Source of the DNA: Sphingopyxis panaciterrulae
GTDB taxonomy: Bacteria > Pseudomonadota > Alphaproteobacteria > Sphingomonadales > Sphingomonadaceae
Assembly (NCBI RefSeq): GCF_014199295.1
Contig: NZ_JACIJH010000001.1
Span: forward strand, 744,001 to 808,000
DNA length: 64,000 bases
Direction: 5' to 3'
Shown: positions 30,935-40,914 of the stretch, piece after piece
Position numbering within the stretch: position 1 is the first letter of the stretch
Layout: each line of letters starts with the position of its first letter
Notes under the pieces: model-generated
What the model saw: the letters and a program-made list of their open reading frames with translations, nothing else
Told to the model about the DNA's origin: nothing
Databases searched by the model: none
Made by a program: the position numbers and the translations under genes

Positions 30935-32533
30935 TTATCCCGCCCCGTCCAGCGCGACCGTCCGCGCGATGCCGATGGCGTTCAGGAACGTGCGGTCGTG
31001 GCTGACGACGAGCAGGGCGCCGTCATAGGCGGCGAGGCCGGTTTCGACCGCGGTGAGGGCGTCGAGGTCGAGATGGTTGGTCGGTTCGTCGAGGATCAGC
31101 AATTGCGGGGGCCGCGGCGCGCCGAGGGTGCAGGCGAGGCCGGCGCGAAGCATCTGGCCGTCGCTGAGCGTGCCCGCGATGCGGTCGGCGGCCTCGGCGC
31201 GGAAGCGGAAGCGGGCGAGCGCGGCGCGGCACTGGTTGTTCGTGGTGCCGGGATTGAGGCGGAGGAAATTGTCGGCGACCGAGCGCGCCGGATCGAGCAG
31301 CGCCACCCGCTGATCGAACAGCGCGAAAGGCACGAGGGTGCGCGCGCGGCCCTGCCACGGGGCGAGCGTTCCGGCGACGAGCGCGAGCAGGGTCGACTTG
31401 CCCGCGCCATTGGGGCCGACGATCGCGACGCGTTCCGGCCCGGTTATCGTCAAGGACAGGTCGCGGATGACGGGCCGGCCGGCGACATGGCCAGCGGTGA
31501 CATGGTCGAGGTCGAGGACGGTGCGCGAGGCGGGCAGGCCGGCCGAGGGGAGCGACACCGCGAGCGGATCGACGATCTCGATCCGGCTGCGGGCCTCGGC
31601 GAGCTGCGCCGTCGCCGCGTCCTGCCGGCGTTCGGCGAGGCGACCGGCGGCGCCGCGGCTTTCCTCGGCGCGGCGCTTCATCCCGCCGGCGACGATGCGC
31701 GGCATGTCGCCGCGCGCGGCCTTGCGGCGGCCGCCCGAATCGCGGCGATCCTGCCGCTCGGTCGCCGCCTGCGCCTGGCGCTGGACTGCGTCGGCGCGCT
31801 TTTCCGCCGTCGCGAGCTGCTGTTCGGCGGCCGCCTGCTCGATCTGCCTGCGTGCCTGCCACGCGCTCCAGCCGCCACCGGTCCGCGTGGCGCCGAGGCC
31901 GGTCAGCTCGACGATCGCGTCCATCTCTTCGAGCAGGTCGCGGTCGTGGCTGACCACGACCGCGCCGCCGCGCCAGCCGGCGAGCGTCTCGCGCACCGCG
32001 GCACGTCCGGCGGCGTCGAGATTGTTGGTCGGCTCGTCGAGAAGGAGGAAATCGGGCACGGCGAAGATCGCGCCGGCGAGCGCGGCGCGAGTGCGCTCGC
32101 CGCCCGAAAGCCGCGCGAGCGGGGTGTCGGGCGGAAACGGCAGGCCGAGCTTCGTGAGCGATTCGGCGATTCGGGCGTCGAGCGTCCAGTCTGCCTCGGC
32201 CAGTTCGTCCGCGGTCGCGGCGCCGGATTCGGCCCTGCGGAGCAGGGCGAGCGCGGCGCGGGCGCCGAAGAGGTCGGCGATCGTCTCGTCCGGCGCGACC
32301 TGCACCGTCTGGCGCAGCATCGCGATCCGCCCCTCGATCGCGACGCTGCCGGTCGACGGGGCCAGATCGCCGGTCAGCAGGCGCAGCAGCGTCGATTTGC
32401 CGACGCCGTTGCGTCCGACGATGCCGGTGCGTTCGGGCGCGAAACGAAGGTCGAGGTTCGAAAGGACGGCGCGGCCGTCAGGCGTGGACCAGCCGAGCCG
32501 GGAGACGGTGATCGCGGGGATGGAACGGGACAT
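30935..32533 (-). CDS. ABC-F family ATPase
   Basis: A 532-residue soluble protein with two ABC ATPase domains and no membrane segments. Domain 1 has GRNGVGKSTLL, LSGGERTRA and LLLDEPTNNLD; domain 2 has GPNGAGKSTLL, a variant signature LSDGQMLRAG and LILDEPTNHLD. The interdomain linker is long, basic and helical (KRADAVQRQAQAATERQDRR). ABC-F proteins act on the ribosome, in translation factor or antibiotic-protection roles; which applies here is unknown. ATG 32533 (MSRSIPAITVSRLGW) is the family-like start; the frame upstream is repeat sequence. A leader ORF and a start-codon hairpin lie just upstream. Confidence 0.92.
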   Translation of the reverse strand: MSRSIPAITVSRLGWSTPDGRAVLSNLDLRFAPERTGIVGRNGVGKSTLLRLLTGDLAPSTGSVAIEGRIAMLRQTVQVAPDETIADLFGARAALALLRRAESGAATADELAEADWTLDARIAESLTKLGLPFPPDTPLARLSGGERTRAALAGAIFAVPDFLLLDEPTNNLDAAGRAAVRETLAGWRGGAVVVSHDRDLLEEMDAIVELTGLGATRTGGGWSAWQARRQIEQAAAEQQLATAEKRADAVQRQAQAATERQDRRDSGGRRKAARGDMPRIVAGGMKRRAEESRGAAGRLAERRQDAATAQLAEARSRIEIVDPLAVSLPSAGLPASRTVLDLDHVTAGHVAGRPVIRDLSLTITGPERVAIVGPNGAGKSTLLALVAGTLAPWQGRARTLVPFALFDQRVALLDPARSVADNFLRLNPGTTNNQCRAALARFRFRAEAADRIAGTLSDGQMLRAGLACTLGAPRPPQLLILDEPTNHLDLDALTAVETGLAAYDGALLVVSHDRTFLNAIGIARTVALDGAG

Positions 32534-32591
32534 GGACAAGGGCTTTCCTGGCGGCAAGGCGGGCGGGCGTTGCGGTCGGATTCTTGTCCAT
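32478..32591 (-). CDS. Possible leader ORF overlapping the ABC-F start
   Basis: A 37-codon frame begins at ATG 32591 (MDKNPTATPARLAARKALVH) with GGAG eight bases upstream. It ends at 32478, inside the ABC-F gene in another frame. Its ATG sits in the arm CATGGACAAG that pairs with CTTGTCCATG holding the ABC-F start codon. No homology is recognised; support is the start, the ribosome site and the structure. Confidence 0.3.
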   Translation of the reverse strand: MDKNPTATPARLAARKALVHVPFHPRDHRLPARLVHA

Positions 32592-32592
32592 G
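32531..32592 (-). promoter_or_regulatory. Hairpin sequestering the ABC-F start codon
   Basis: The perfect 10-bp inverted repeat CATGGACAAG / CTTGTCCATG (32531-32540 and 32583-32592) encloses 42 nt that include the probable ribosome site AGGAAAG of the ABC-F gene. In mRNA the two arms hold the start codons of the leader ORF and of the ABC-F gene. This layout fits translational attenuation; that reading is inference. Confidence 0.4.
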
Positions 32593-33239
32593 ACGGGGGG
32601 CTCCGGTTGGGGTTGCGGGGGCAAGCTAGGCATTGGGGCGGAGGGAGGCAAGGGGTGGGGACGGAACGGCGCTTCGCGTGGAACGATGATTCCCCGTCAT
32701 TTCGGGCGGTGATGCCGTTTGCAAGCAGGAGCGTGATTTGGTGGTGGGTCAGTTTGAATTTCCGTCTGTGTATGGTTTGCGCTGTGTGTGGTTCACGCGC
32801 TTCTCTTTTCCCGTCACCCTGAACTTGTTCGGCGCTTATCGCTTTCGCATCCGTAATCCCGTCATTGCGAGCGGAGCGAAGCAATCCAGAGCGGTTTGCG
32901 CGCACTCTGGATTGCTTCGCTCCGCTCGCAATGACGAAGTAAGGAGGCTTACGGATGCCAAGGGTATAATTGCCAACTTGTTTCAGGGTCCATGGCCTGA
33001 GGTTTCGACGAACGCAGCGCCGGACGAGAGAGCTGGCCATGGATGCTGAAACAAGTTCAGCATGACGAAGAAAGAGACTGGCTCTATTAATCCAGGCGGA
33101 AATTCAAACCGACCCACTACCCGTGATTTTGCCTTCTTCGTCACCCCGGATCAAGTCGAGGGTGGCGGGATAGCTGCCGGCCCACCTCGCTTCGAGCGGG
33201 CGGACCGTGTTAGGGAAATAAAGCGCTTGCCATGGATGC
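32593..33239. other. Gene-free stretch of repeats between ABC-F and blaI genes
   Basis: No convincing gene is found. The left part, to about 32810, shows nothing recognisable. The rest is a REP of the CTGAACTTGTTTCAGG family (about 32812-33066) interrupted by a MITE-like element, followed at about 33140 by a partial CCCCGGATCAAGTC REP. Confidence 0.7.
32830..32974. mobile_element. MITE-like element, copy A (145 bp), inserted in a REP
   Basis: The element runs from CGGCGCTTATCGC to GGGTATAATTGCC. Its ends are imperfect inverted repeats (about 22 of 29 positions, including a shared GCATCCGTAA). Its centre is a palindrome with two perfect 32-bp arms (32860-32891 and 32905-32936). It is flanked by the 8-bp direct repeat AACTTGTT at 32822-32829 and 32975-32982. 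Removing the element and one repeat restores the intact REP seen at 6220. It encodes no protein, so any transposition would need a transposase from elsewhere. Confidence 0.8.
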
Positions 33240-33270
33240 GCTACAAATGTAGCTAGGCTACAAATGTAGC
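33227..33270 (+). promoter_or_regulatory. Twin BlaI-type operators over the blaI-M56 promoter
   Basis: Two identical perfect palindromes GCTACAAATGTAGC lie at 33240-33253 and 33257-33270, 17 bp centre to centre. Each contains TACA-N2-TGTA, the BlaI/MecI operator core. A possible -35 TTGCCA (33227-33232) and -10 TAGCTA (33250-33255), 17 bp apart, are overlapped by the operators, so repressor binding would block transcription. The operators are clear; the promoter boxes are tentative. Confidence 0.82.
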
Positions 33271-33285
33271 GCGAAAGGTGATTCG

Positions 33286-33663
33286 ATGCTGTCCAGTCTG
33301 CCGCCGCGGGAACGCGAAATCGTCGACATCTTGTATGAAAGGGGCGCCTCCACGGTGTCCGAGATCGGGGCGGCGCTGAGCGACGCGCTGACCGGGTCGG
33401 CGATCCGCGCGATGCTCAAGCGACTGGAGGCCAAGGGCTTCGTCGCGCGCACCGCGTCGGAGCGCGGCTTTCTTTATGCGCCGAGCGTCGAGGAGAAGAC
33501 GGCGAGCAAGTCGGCGCTGAGCCAGGTCGTGCGCGTCTTTTTCAACGGGTCGCCGACGAGCGCCGCCGCGGCGCTGCTGGGGATGCAGGACAAGATGAGC
33601 GACGGCGAGCTGGCCGAACTGGAGCAACTGATCGCGCAGGCGCGCGACGGGAGGACGAAATGA
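33286..33663 (+). CDS. BlaI/MecI-family repressor
   Basis: A 125-residue penicillinase-repressor family regulator. The winged helix spans LPPREREIVDILYERGASTVSEIG and TGSAIRAMLKRLEAKGFVAR, with the wing ERGFLYAPSV; the C-terminal dimerisation helices include FFNGSPTSAAAALL. In the family, repression is relieved when an M56 sensor protease signals. Its stop overlaps the M56 gene start by 4 bp (ATGA), and two matching operators lie just upstream, so autoregulation of the whole operon is expected. Confidence 0.93.
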   Translation: MLSSLPPREREIVDILYERGASTVSEIGAALSDALTGSAIRAMLKRLEAKGFVARTASERGFLYAPSVEEKTASKSALSQVVRVFFNGSPTSAAAALLGMQDKMSDGELAELEQLIAQARDGRTK

Positions 33664-35345
33664 CGATCACCGCCGCGACCCTGATCGGTCTCGCCTGGAA
33701 ATCGGCCGCGATCGCCGGCCTGTCGCTGTTGCTGCTGCGCCTGTTGAAGCGGCGCTCGGCGGCCGAGCGCTCGCTGATCGCGCATGTCGGACTGGCGGCG
33801 CTGCTCGCGCTGCCGCTGGCCAGCTTGCTGCTGCCGCAATGGGCGCCGCTGCCGGCGAGCTGGTTCGCCGAGCCGGCGGCCGCGCCCGCCGTCATCCCAC
33901 ACGGAGGGGGCACGCCGGTGGCGGTCGCGCTGCCCGCCGCCACGGCTTCAGTCCCGGCCGTGGCGGCGGCATCGTCGCCGCTGCCGGCGTCGTGGCCGTC
34001 CGCCGCCGAGCTGGCGGTCTGGGTCTATGCGCTGCCGCTCGCGCTGCTTTTCCTGATCATGCTGGTCGCGGTGGTGCGGCTGTTCGCGATGCGCGGCCGC
34101 GCCGACGTGCTGGTGCAGCCGTCGTGGCTGTCGGCGCTGGCCGAGGCGCAGCGGCGCATGGGGTTCAAGCATGGCACCGCGCTGCTGGTGAGCGAGGAAT
34201 TGCGCTCGCCGATAAGCTGGGGCGTGCTGCGCCCGACGATCGTGCTGAGCCCGCACGCGGTCGCGGCGGTCGGCGAGGCCGAGGCGATCATCGCGCACGA
34301 ACTGGCGCATGTCGCGCGGCTCGACTGGGCCAAGCTGCTCGCGGCGCGGCTGGCCTGCGCGCTCTTCTGGTTCAATCCGCTGGTGTGGATGCTCGCGAGG
34401 GAAAGCCACCAGCTTCGCGAGGAAGCGGCCGACGATGCGGTGCTGCTCGCCGATATCGACGGGCCCGATTATGCGACGCTGCTGGTCGGCGCGGCGCGCC
34501 ACGACAACAAGGCGGTGCTGCTCGCCGCGCATGGCGTCGCGCCGGGCCGGAACAGCCTGAAGCGCCGGATCACCCGCGTGCTCGACGCGCGGGCGCGGCG
34601 CGGGCCGGCGGGGCCGGGCTGGATCGCGGTGGGACTTGCCTTTCTGGCAGGCGTGACGCTGCCGCTCGCCGCCTTCTCGGCGACCGCGGCGCCGCGTGAG
34701 GCCGAGGCGATGCCCGCGAAGAGCAAGGTCGCGGCGCCGCGTGCGGTTGCGGCCGAGGCCGGGGAGGACATGATCCCCGCGCGCAAGCCGATCGCGCCCG
34801 ACGATCTGATCGGCATGAAGGCGATGGGCGTGACCCCCGAGGATGTGCGCGAAGCGCGGGCGGGCGGCGGGAGCATCGATCCCGACGACCTGATCGCGGG
34901 CAAGGCCGTCGGCGCCAGCCCCGCCTATCTGAAGCGGATGCGCGCGGTCTTTCCGAACGCCGACGGTGACGACCTGATCGGAGCCTCGGCGCTGGGGATC
35001 GACGTCGGCTATGCCCGCGAGATGAAGGCGCTGTTTCCCCGGCTGACGATCGACGACCTGTCGGGGATGCGGGCGCTGGGCGTCGACGCCGCCTATGTCC
35101 GCAAGATGCGGCGGTCCGGGGTGCCGCTGGCGAGCCCTGACGATGCGATCGAGCATCGCGCGCTGGACGGCGGGATCGATGTGCCCCGGATCGTGTCGAA
35201 CGCGATGAGCGTCGCGACGAGCGCATCGTCGGTGTCCGTCAGCAAGGACGGCGTCGCGGTTGTCGATATGCACGGCCCCGACGGATCGACGATCCGGGTT
35301 GCCGCGCCGCGGCCGCCCGCGCCGCCGGTGCCGCCCGAAGACTGA
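33660..35345 (+). CDS. M56 (BlaR1-like) membrane metalloprotease with C-terminal 28-residue repeats
   Basis: A 561-residue M56 sensor protease. The N-terminal membrane part has TM helices (AIAGLSLLLLRLLKR; VYALPLALLFLIMLVAVVR) around a cytoplasmic protease region with the zinc motif AHELAHVARLDW and EAADDAVLLAD, then a final TM helix (GWIAVGLAFLAGVTLPLAAF). The exported C-terminus has no beta-lactam-binding domain. Instead residues about 381-505 hold four to five repeats of about 28 residues with the pattern DDLIGxxALGVxxxYVRxMR. The same repeat makes up the end of the next gene product, suggesting that the sensor and that protein recognise the same ligand or each other. Confidence 0.88.
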   Translation: MTITAATLIGLAWKSAAIAGLSLLLLRLLKRRSAAERSLIAHVGLAALLALPLASLLLPQWAPLPASWFAEPAAAPAVIPHGGGTPVAVALPAATASVPAVAAASSPLPASWPSAAELAVWVYALPLALLFLIMLVAVVRLFAMRGRADVLVQPSWLSALAEAQRRMGFKHGTALLVSEELRSPISWGVLRPTIVLSPHAVAAVGEAEAIIAHELAHVARLDWAKLLAARLACALFWFNPLVWMLARESHQLREEAADDAVLLADIDGPDYATLLVGAARHDNKAVLLAAHGVAPGRNSLKRRITRVLDARARRGPAGPGWIAVGLAFLAGVTLPLAAFSATAAPREAEAMPAKSKVAAPRAVAAEAGEDMIPARKPIAPDDLIGMKAMGVTPEDVREARAGGGSIDPDDLIAGKAVGASPAYLKRMRAVFPNADGDDLIGASALGIDVGYAREMKALFPRLTIDDLSGMRALGVDAAYVRKMRRSGVPLASPDDAIEHRALDGGIDVPRIVSNAMSVATSASSVSVSKDGVAVVDMHGPDGSTIRVAAPRPPAPPVPPED

Positions 35346-35470
35346 TGTGACGCCGGGCCGTCCGGCCTGAACCGGACGGCCCATCCAAACCGAAGACCGA
35401 GGATTTCGAAACGCCGCGCGCCGGCGAGCGATGGCGCTCGCCCTGCTCCGCGGCCCGGAGGAGACGTGCC

Positions 35471-36217
35471 ATGAAAGCGATGATTGTTGCCGCCGGCCTT
35501 GCGACCCTGTCCGCGCTGGCCTCTGCCGCGCCGATGCAGGCGCCCGGCCAGCCGCCGGTGCTGACCGATATCCGCTGGGATATCCTGCCCCCCGACGGCA
35601 AGCGAGGGGATGAACCGCGGTTGCGGGTGCGCAGCGAGGCGTCGAGCAGCGACTTCGCGCTCGACGGCTCGCGGCCCGAGATGGCGGGGGCGCTGCGGGC
35701 ACTGGGCGAGGGCAAGGGGCCGGTGGCGTTCCGGATCGCGCACGCGGCGGGGAGGCTCGATTGCGACGGGCGGCTGACGCGGCGTTATGAAGGCAAGGGC
35801 GATTGCCGCTTTACCGGCGATCCCGGTTTCGAGGGGCAACTGGCGGCGCGCGGGCTGGCGCCCGACGGTCCGCGCGACCTGCTCGCCATGCTGATGGTCG
35901 ATGCGACGCTCGCGTTGGCCGACGGGCTGACCGACGCGGGTCTGCGCCCGGAGGATTCGGACGATCTGATCGCGGCGGCGGCGCTGAAGATATCGCCCGC
36001 CTATGTTCGCGAACTGCGCGGCGGTGCCCTGAAGCTCGAATCGATCGACGACGTGATCGCATGCCGCGCGCTGGGGGTCGACGGCGCCTATGTGCGCGAG
36101 CTGGCCGACGCCGGCTATGCCGATCTCGATGCCGAGGATATCGTCGGGATGAAGGCGCTGGGCGTGACCGGCGACTATGCGCGGCGGATGAATGCGGCGG
36201 CGGGGGCGAAGCGGTGA
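35471..36217 (+). CDS. Secreted protein sharing the M56 sensor repeats
   Basis: A 248-residue exported protein with a signal peptide (MKAMIVAAGLATLSALASA). Residues about 25-130 form a domain I do not recognise, with a paired-cysteine region (RLDCDGRLTRRYEGKGDCRF). From about residue 164 come three repeats of about 28 residues (DDLIAAAALKISPAYVREL; DDVIACRALGVDGAYVREL; EDIVGMKALGVTGDYARRM), the same type as in the preceding M56 protein. It sits between the sensor and a TonB receptor and overlaps the receptor start by 4 bp. Function unknown; a signalling or adaptor role is inferred from the shared repeats. Confidence 0.78.
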   Translation: MKAMIVAAGLATLSALASAAPMQAPGQPPVLTDIRWDILPPDGKRGDEPRLRVRSEASSSDFALDGSRPEMAGALRALGEGKGPVAFRIAHAAGRLDCDGRLTRRYEGKGDCRFTGDPGFEGQLAARGLAPDGPRDLLAMLMVDATLALADGLTDAGLRPEDSDDLIAAAALKISPAYVRELRGGALKLESIDDVIACRALGVDGAYVRELADAGYADLDAEDIVGMKALGVTGDYARRMNAAAGAKR

Positions 36218-38313
36218 GATTCGCCGGCAGCCTGTTCGCGATCGCCGCCGTCCTGTGGGTCCAGTCCGCCTGTGCGCAGGAGGCGCCGGCGAGCGGCGAA
36301 GCGCCCCCGCCGGTCGCGGACCCCGCGGTCGCCCTGGGCCAGGCGCTTGCCGGGACGGTCTATACCCCGGCCGACTTCACGCGCTACGCGCCCAAGACCG
36401 CCCTCGACATGCTGAATCAGGTGCCCGGCTTCTCGATCCGCGAGAATGACAGGGTGCGCGGGCTGGGCCAGGCGACGGGCAATGTGCTGTTCAACGGCGC
36501 GCGGCCATCGACCAAGTCGGACACGATCGTCACCCAGTTGACCCGCATTTCGGCCGCCGATGTCGAGCGGATCGAGATCGTCGACGGCGCGAGCCTCGAT
36601 ATCCCCGGCCTGTCGGGGCAGGTCGCGAACATCGTGTTCCGTGCCGACGGTTTCTCCGGCCAATTTTCGTGGAAGCCCGAATTCCGGCCGCATTACACCG
36701 ATCCGCTCTTCACCCGCGCCGACATTTCAGTGCGCGGGCGAGGGGGCGACGTCGAATATGAGCTGGGCCTCAACAACGATAACAGCTCGCGCAGCGGTGC
36801 CGGCGGGCCGACGCTGATCCGCGACGGCAGCGGTGCGATCGTCGAGCGGCGCAAGGATATATGGAACACCCATTATGATACGCCCAAGCTGTCGGCGAAG
36901 CTGACCTGGGACCCCGCGGGCGACAGCATCGCGCATCTGGGCGCGCATTATCAGCGCCGCTGGTACCGCTATGACGAAGATGGCGTCTGGATGTCGCCCG
37001 GCCTGCCCGATCGCCTGCGCACGGTGCGCGAGACCGAGACGACCTGGAACTATGAGCTGAGCGGCGACTATCAGTTCGGGGCGGGTCCCGGAAAGCTCAA
37101 GCTGATCGGCCTGCGCCGCTTCAGCCACGAGCCGGTGTCGCAGGAGGTGGTGCTGCGCCCCGCGGACGGGTCGGCGGCGACCGGCGACCGCTTCACCCAG
37201 ACCGGCGACGTCGGCGAGACGATCGGGCGCGGCGAATATCAGTGGAAGATGTTCGGCGGCGACTGGCAATTGTCGGCGGAAGCGGCGTTCAACACGCTGG
37301 ATAATGTCGCGCGGCTCTACACGCTCGACCCCGCATCGGACGATTTCGTCGAGATTCCCTATCCCGAAGGGACGGGCGGGGTGAAGGAGGATCGCTACGA
37401 GGCGCTGCTCAGCTTTGGGCGCAAGCTGACCGACAAGCTGTCCTTTCAGCTCGTCGCGGGCGCCGAACATTCGACACTGGCGCAGAGCGGCGCGGACGGG
37501 CTGGAGCGTAGTTTCTTTCGCCCCAAGGGATCGCTGACGCTCGCCTGGACGCCCGCGGCGGGCCTCGACCTGTCGCTGAAGGTCCAGCGGCAGGTCGAGC
37601 AGCTCGACTTCTACGACTTCCTCGCGCGCGCCTTCCTGAACGACGACAACAGCAATGCCGGCAATGCCGACCTGCGCCCGCAGCAGAACTGGCGCTATGA
37701 GCTGGAGGCGAACCAGTCGCTCGGGAAATGGGGATCGACGAAGATTCAGTTCGTTTATGTGGACGCGGAGGATTTCGTCGATGTGGTGCCGGTCGACGGC
37801 GGCGAGTCGGTTGGCAATATTCCCAGCGCCTGGGCGGCGGCGGTCGTGTGGTCGGCGACGATCAACCTCGACCCGGCGGGGCTGAAAGGGGTCAAGATCG
37901 AAGCCAGCGTCGATCTGGAAACCTCGCGGTTGCGCGATCCCTTTACCGGCGACAAGCGCCAGTGGAGCGGCTTTCAGGACCGGTCGGCTGACTTTTCGCT
38001 GCGCCACGACATCCCCGGCGGCGACTGGGCGTGGGGCGCGACCGCCAGCTATGGCCATTATCAGCCCAATTATCGCCGGAACGAGGCGAACCGGACTTGG
38101 GAAGGACCCGTTTTCGCGTCGATCTTCGTCGAGAACAAGGATGTGATGGGGCTGACCGTGCGAGCGGAGATGGCCAATGCGATCAATGCGCGCTCGCGGC
38201 GCGAGCGCGTGGTCTATGAAGGGCTGCGCGGCGCGAGCCCCGTCGCCTTTACCGAGAGCCGCGACCGGCTGATCGGGCCGATCTTCGCCTTTTCGGTGCG
38301 GGGTAAATTCTAG
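36214..38313 (+). CDS. TonB-dependent receptor coupled to the BlaI-M56 operon
   Basis: A 699-residue outer-membrane receptor. It starts at GTG 36214, overlapping the previous stop by 4 bp (GTGA), and opens with a signal peptide (FAGSLFAIAAVLWVQSACAQ). The plug domain has YTPADFTRYAPKTALDML, VLFNGARPSTKSD and VERIEIVDGASLDIPGLSG; the barrel ends FAFSVRGKF. No convincing TonB box was picked out after the signal peptide. The GTG coupling ties its expression to the BlaI repressor. The substrate is unknown. Confidence 0.87.
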   Translation: MRFAGSLFAIAAVLWVQSACAQEAPASGEAPPPVADPAVALGQALAGTVYTPADFTRYAPKTALDMLNQVPGFSIRENDRVRGLGQATGNVLFNGARPSTKSDTIVTQLTRISAADVERIEIVDGASLDIPGLSGQVANIVFRADGFSGQFSWKPEFRPHYTDPLFTRADISVRGRGGDVEYELGLNNDNSSRSGAGGPTLIRDGSGAIVERRKDIWNTHYDTPKLSAKLTWDPAGDSIAHLGAHYQRRWYRYDEDGVWMSPGLPDRLRTVRETETTWNYELSGDYQFGAGPGKLKLIGLRRFSHEPVSQEVVLRPADGSAATGDRFTQTGDVGETIGRGEYQWKMFGGDWQLSAEAAFNTLDNVARLYTLDPASDDFVEIPYPEGTGGVKEDRYEALLSFGRKLTDKLSFQLVAGAEHSTLAQSGADGLERSFFRPKGSLTLAWTPAAGLDLSLKVQRQVEQLDFYDFLARAFLNDDNSNAGNADLRPQQNWRYELEANQSLGKWGSTKIQFVYVDAEDFVDVVPVDGGESVGNIPSAWAAAVVWSATINLDPAGLKGVKIEASVDLETSRLRDPFTGDKRQWSGFQDRSADFSLRHDIPGGDWAWGATASYGHYQPNYRRNEANRTWEGPVFASIFVENKDVMGLTVRAEMANAINARSRRERVVYEGLRGASPVAFTESRDRLIGPIFAFSVRGKF

Positions 38314-38340
38314 GGAGCCGCACTGGGGCAGGGCGCGCCG

Positions 38341-39943
<1,603 letters not shown>

Positions 39944-40030
39944 GCCGGCGGGTGTAATCGCGCGGGGGGCGGCGGGCAAGCGGACGGTGGGGCGCCGGGG
40001 CGGGCGCGCGGCTCGCCCCGGCGCGGCCGG

Positions 40031-40498
40031 TCAGCCGGCGGCGTAGCGCCAGCGGATCAGCGGTCCGTCCTCCGCGTCGACGCGGGTGCCGACGCGCGCG
40101 AAGCCGGCGCGTGCGAGCACGCGCTGCGAGGCGATGTTCTGCTCGGCGGTCTCGGCGGTGAGCGCCGCGACGTCGGGACGGGCATCGGCCCAGGCGGCGA
40201 TCGCCCGGAGCGCGGCCCGCATATGGCCGCGGCCCTGCCGGCCGGGCGCGATGCCATAGCCGAGGTCGACCGCGCCATCCGCCGGCGGGCGGGTGATCGA
40301 GCAGAGCCCGACGAGTTCGCCCTCGGCGGCGATCAGCCAGGAGGCGGGCGCGAAATGCGCGCGCACGCCCGCCGCGACATCGGCGAGCATCGCGAGGATG
40401 TCGGGCGGCGCGACCGGCGGGTCGAGCCAAAGCAGCCCGCGCGGGGCCTGGCCGCGCAGCAGGGCGGCATAATCGTCTTCGGTGGTTTCCAATATCAT
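40031..40498 (-). CDS. GNAT-family N-acetyltransferase
   Basis: A 155-residue GNAT protein using acetyl-CoA. The acetyl-CoA loop is GYGIAPGRQGRGHMRAAL, followed by AWADARPDVAALTAETAEQNIASQRVLARAGF, the typical motif A/B of RimJ-like members. The acceptor substrate is unknown. Confidence 0.88.
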   Translation of the reverse strand: MILETTEDDYAALLRGQAPRGLLWLDPPVAPPDILAMLADVAAGVRAHFAPASWLIAAEGELVGLCSITRPPADGAVDLGYGIAPGRQGRGHMRAALRAIAAWADARPDVAALTAETAEQNIASQRVLARAGFARVGTRVDAEDGPLIRWRYAAG

Positions 40499-40740
40499 GG
40501 GTGACTTTCGAAATGCGGGCAGCGGCGCACGGGCGCGCGCTGCGGTCGGTCATTTCGCGGGGTGTCGGCGCCGGGCCGCGCTCGCACGCGTCCGCACCGG
40601 CCCGCGACTGCGGTCCAAGCCGAACAGGGTGAGCAAAGGCGGTCTCCCGAAAAAGCGGTGCGGGCGGTCTGGCAGGGCGGCGTGGCGATGTAAAGGCGTG
40701 ATGGGCGAGGGCGGCCTTGTTGGGAGAAGCGGGCGCCCCG
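40499..40740. other. Left part of the gene-free region upstream of the GTA cluster
   Basis: No plausible gene or recognisable repeat is seen here. It separates the GNAT gene (reading away) from the MITE-like copy C and the GTA control region. Confidence 0.5.
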
Positions 40741-40748
40741 GGTCAGGT

Positions 40749-40914
40749 CGACGCTTATCCCCGCGACATCCCTATGGCGTCATTGCAACCCCGGCGAAAG
40801 CCGGGGGAAGCCATCTCCAGCTATCGTCCCGCCTTGCCGATGGCTGGAGATTGCGTCGTCGCTCCGCTCCTCGCAATGACGAATGGGACTATGGATGGTG
40901 CGAGGATAATCGCC
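40749..40914. mobile_element. MITE-like element, divergent copy C (166 bp)
   Basis: The ends CGACGCTTATCCCCGCGACA and GGTGCGAGGATAATCGCC are imperfect inverted repeats and match the ends of copies A and B in outline. The interior starts GGCGTCATTGCAAC and ends CGCAATGACGAA as in the other copies but is diverged. Flanks are GGTCAGGT (left) and GATCAAGT (right), a decayed 8-bp duplication inside a CCCCGG-TCA-GTCCGGGG REP. It ends about 160 bp before the GTA cluster. Confidence 0.6.

Noticed and set aside
33062-33256. Short plus-strand frame before blaI
   Set aside because: It is translated REP sequence ending in the operator region.
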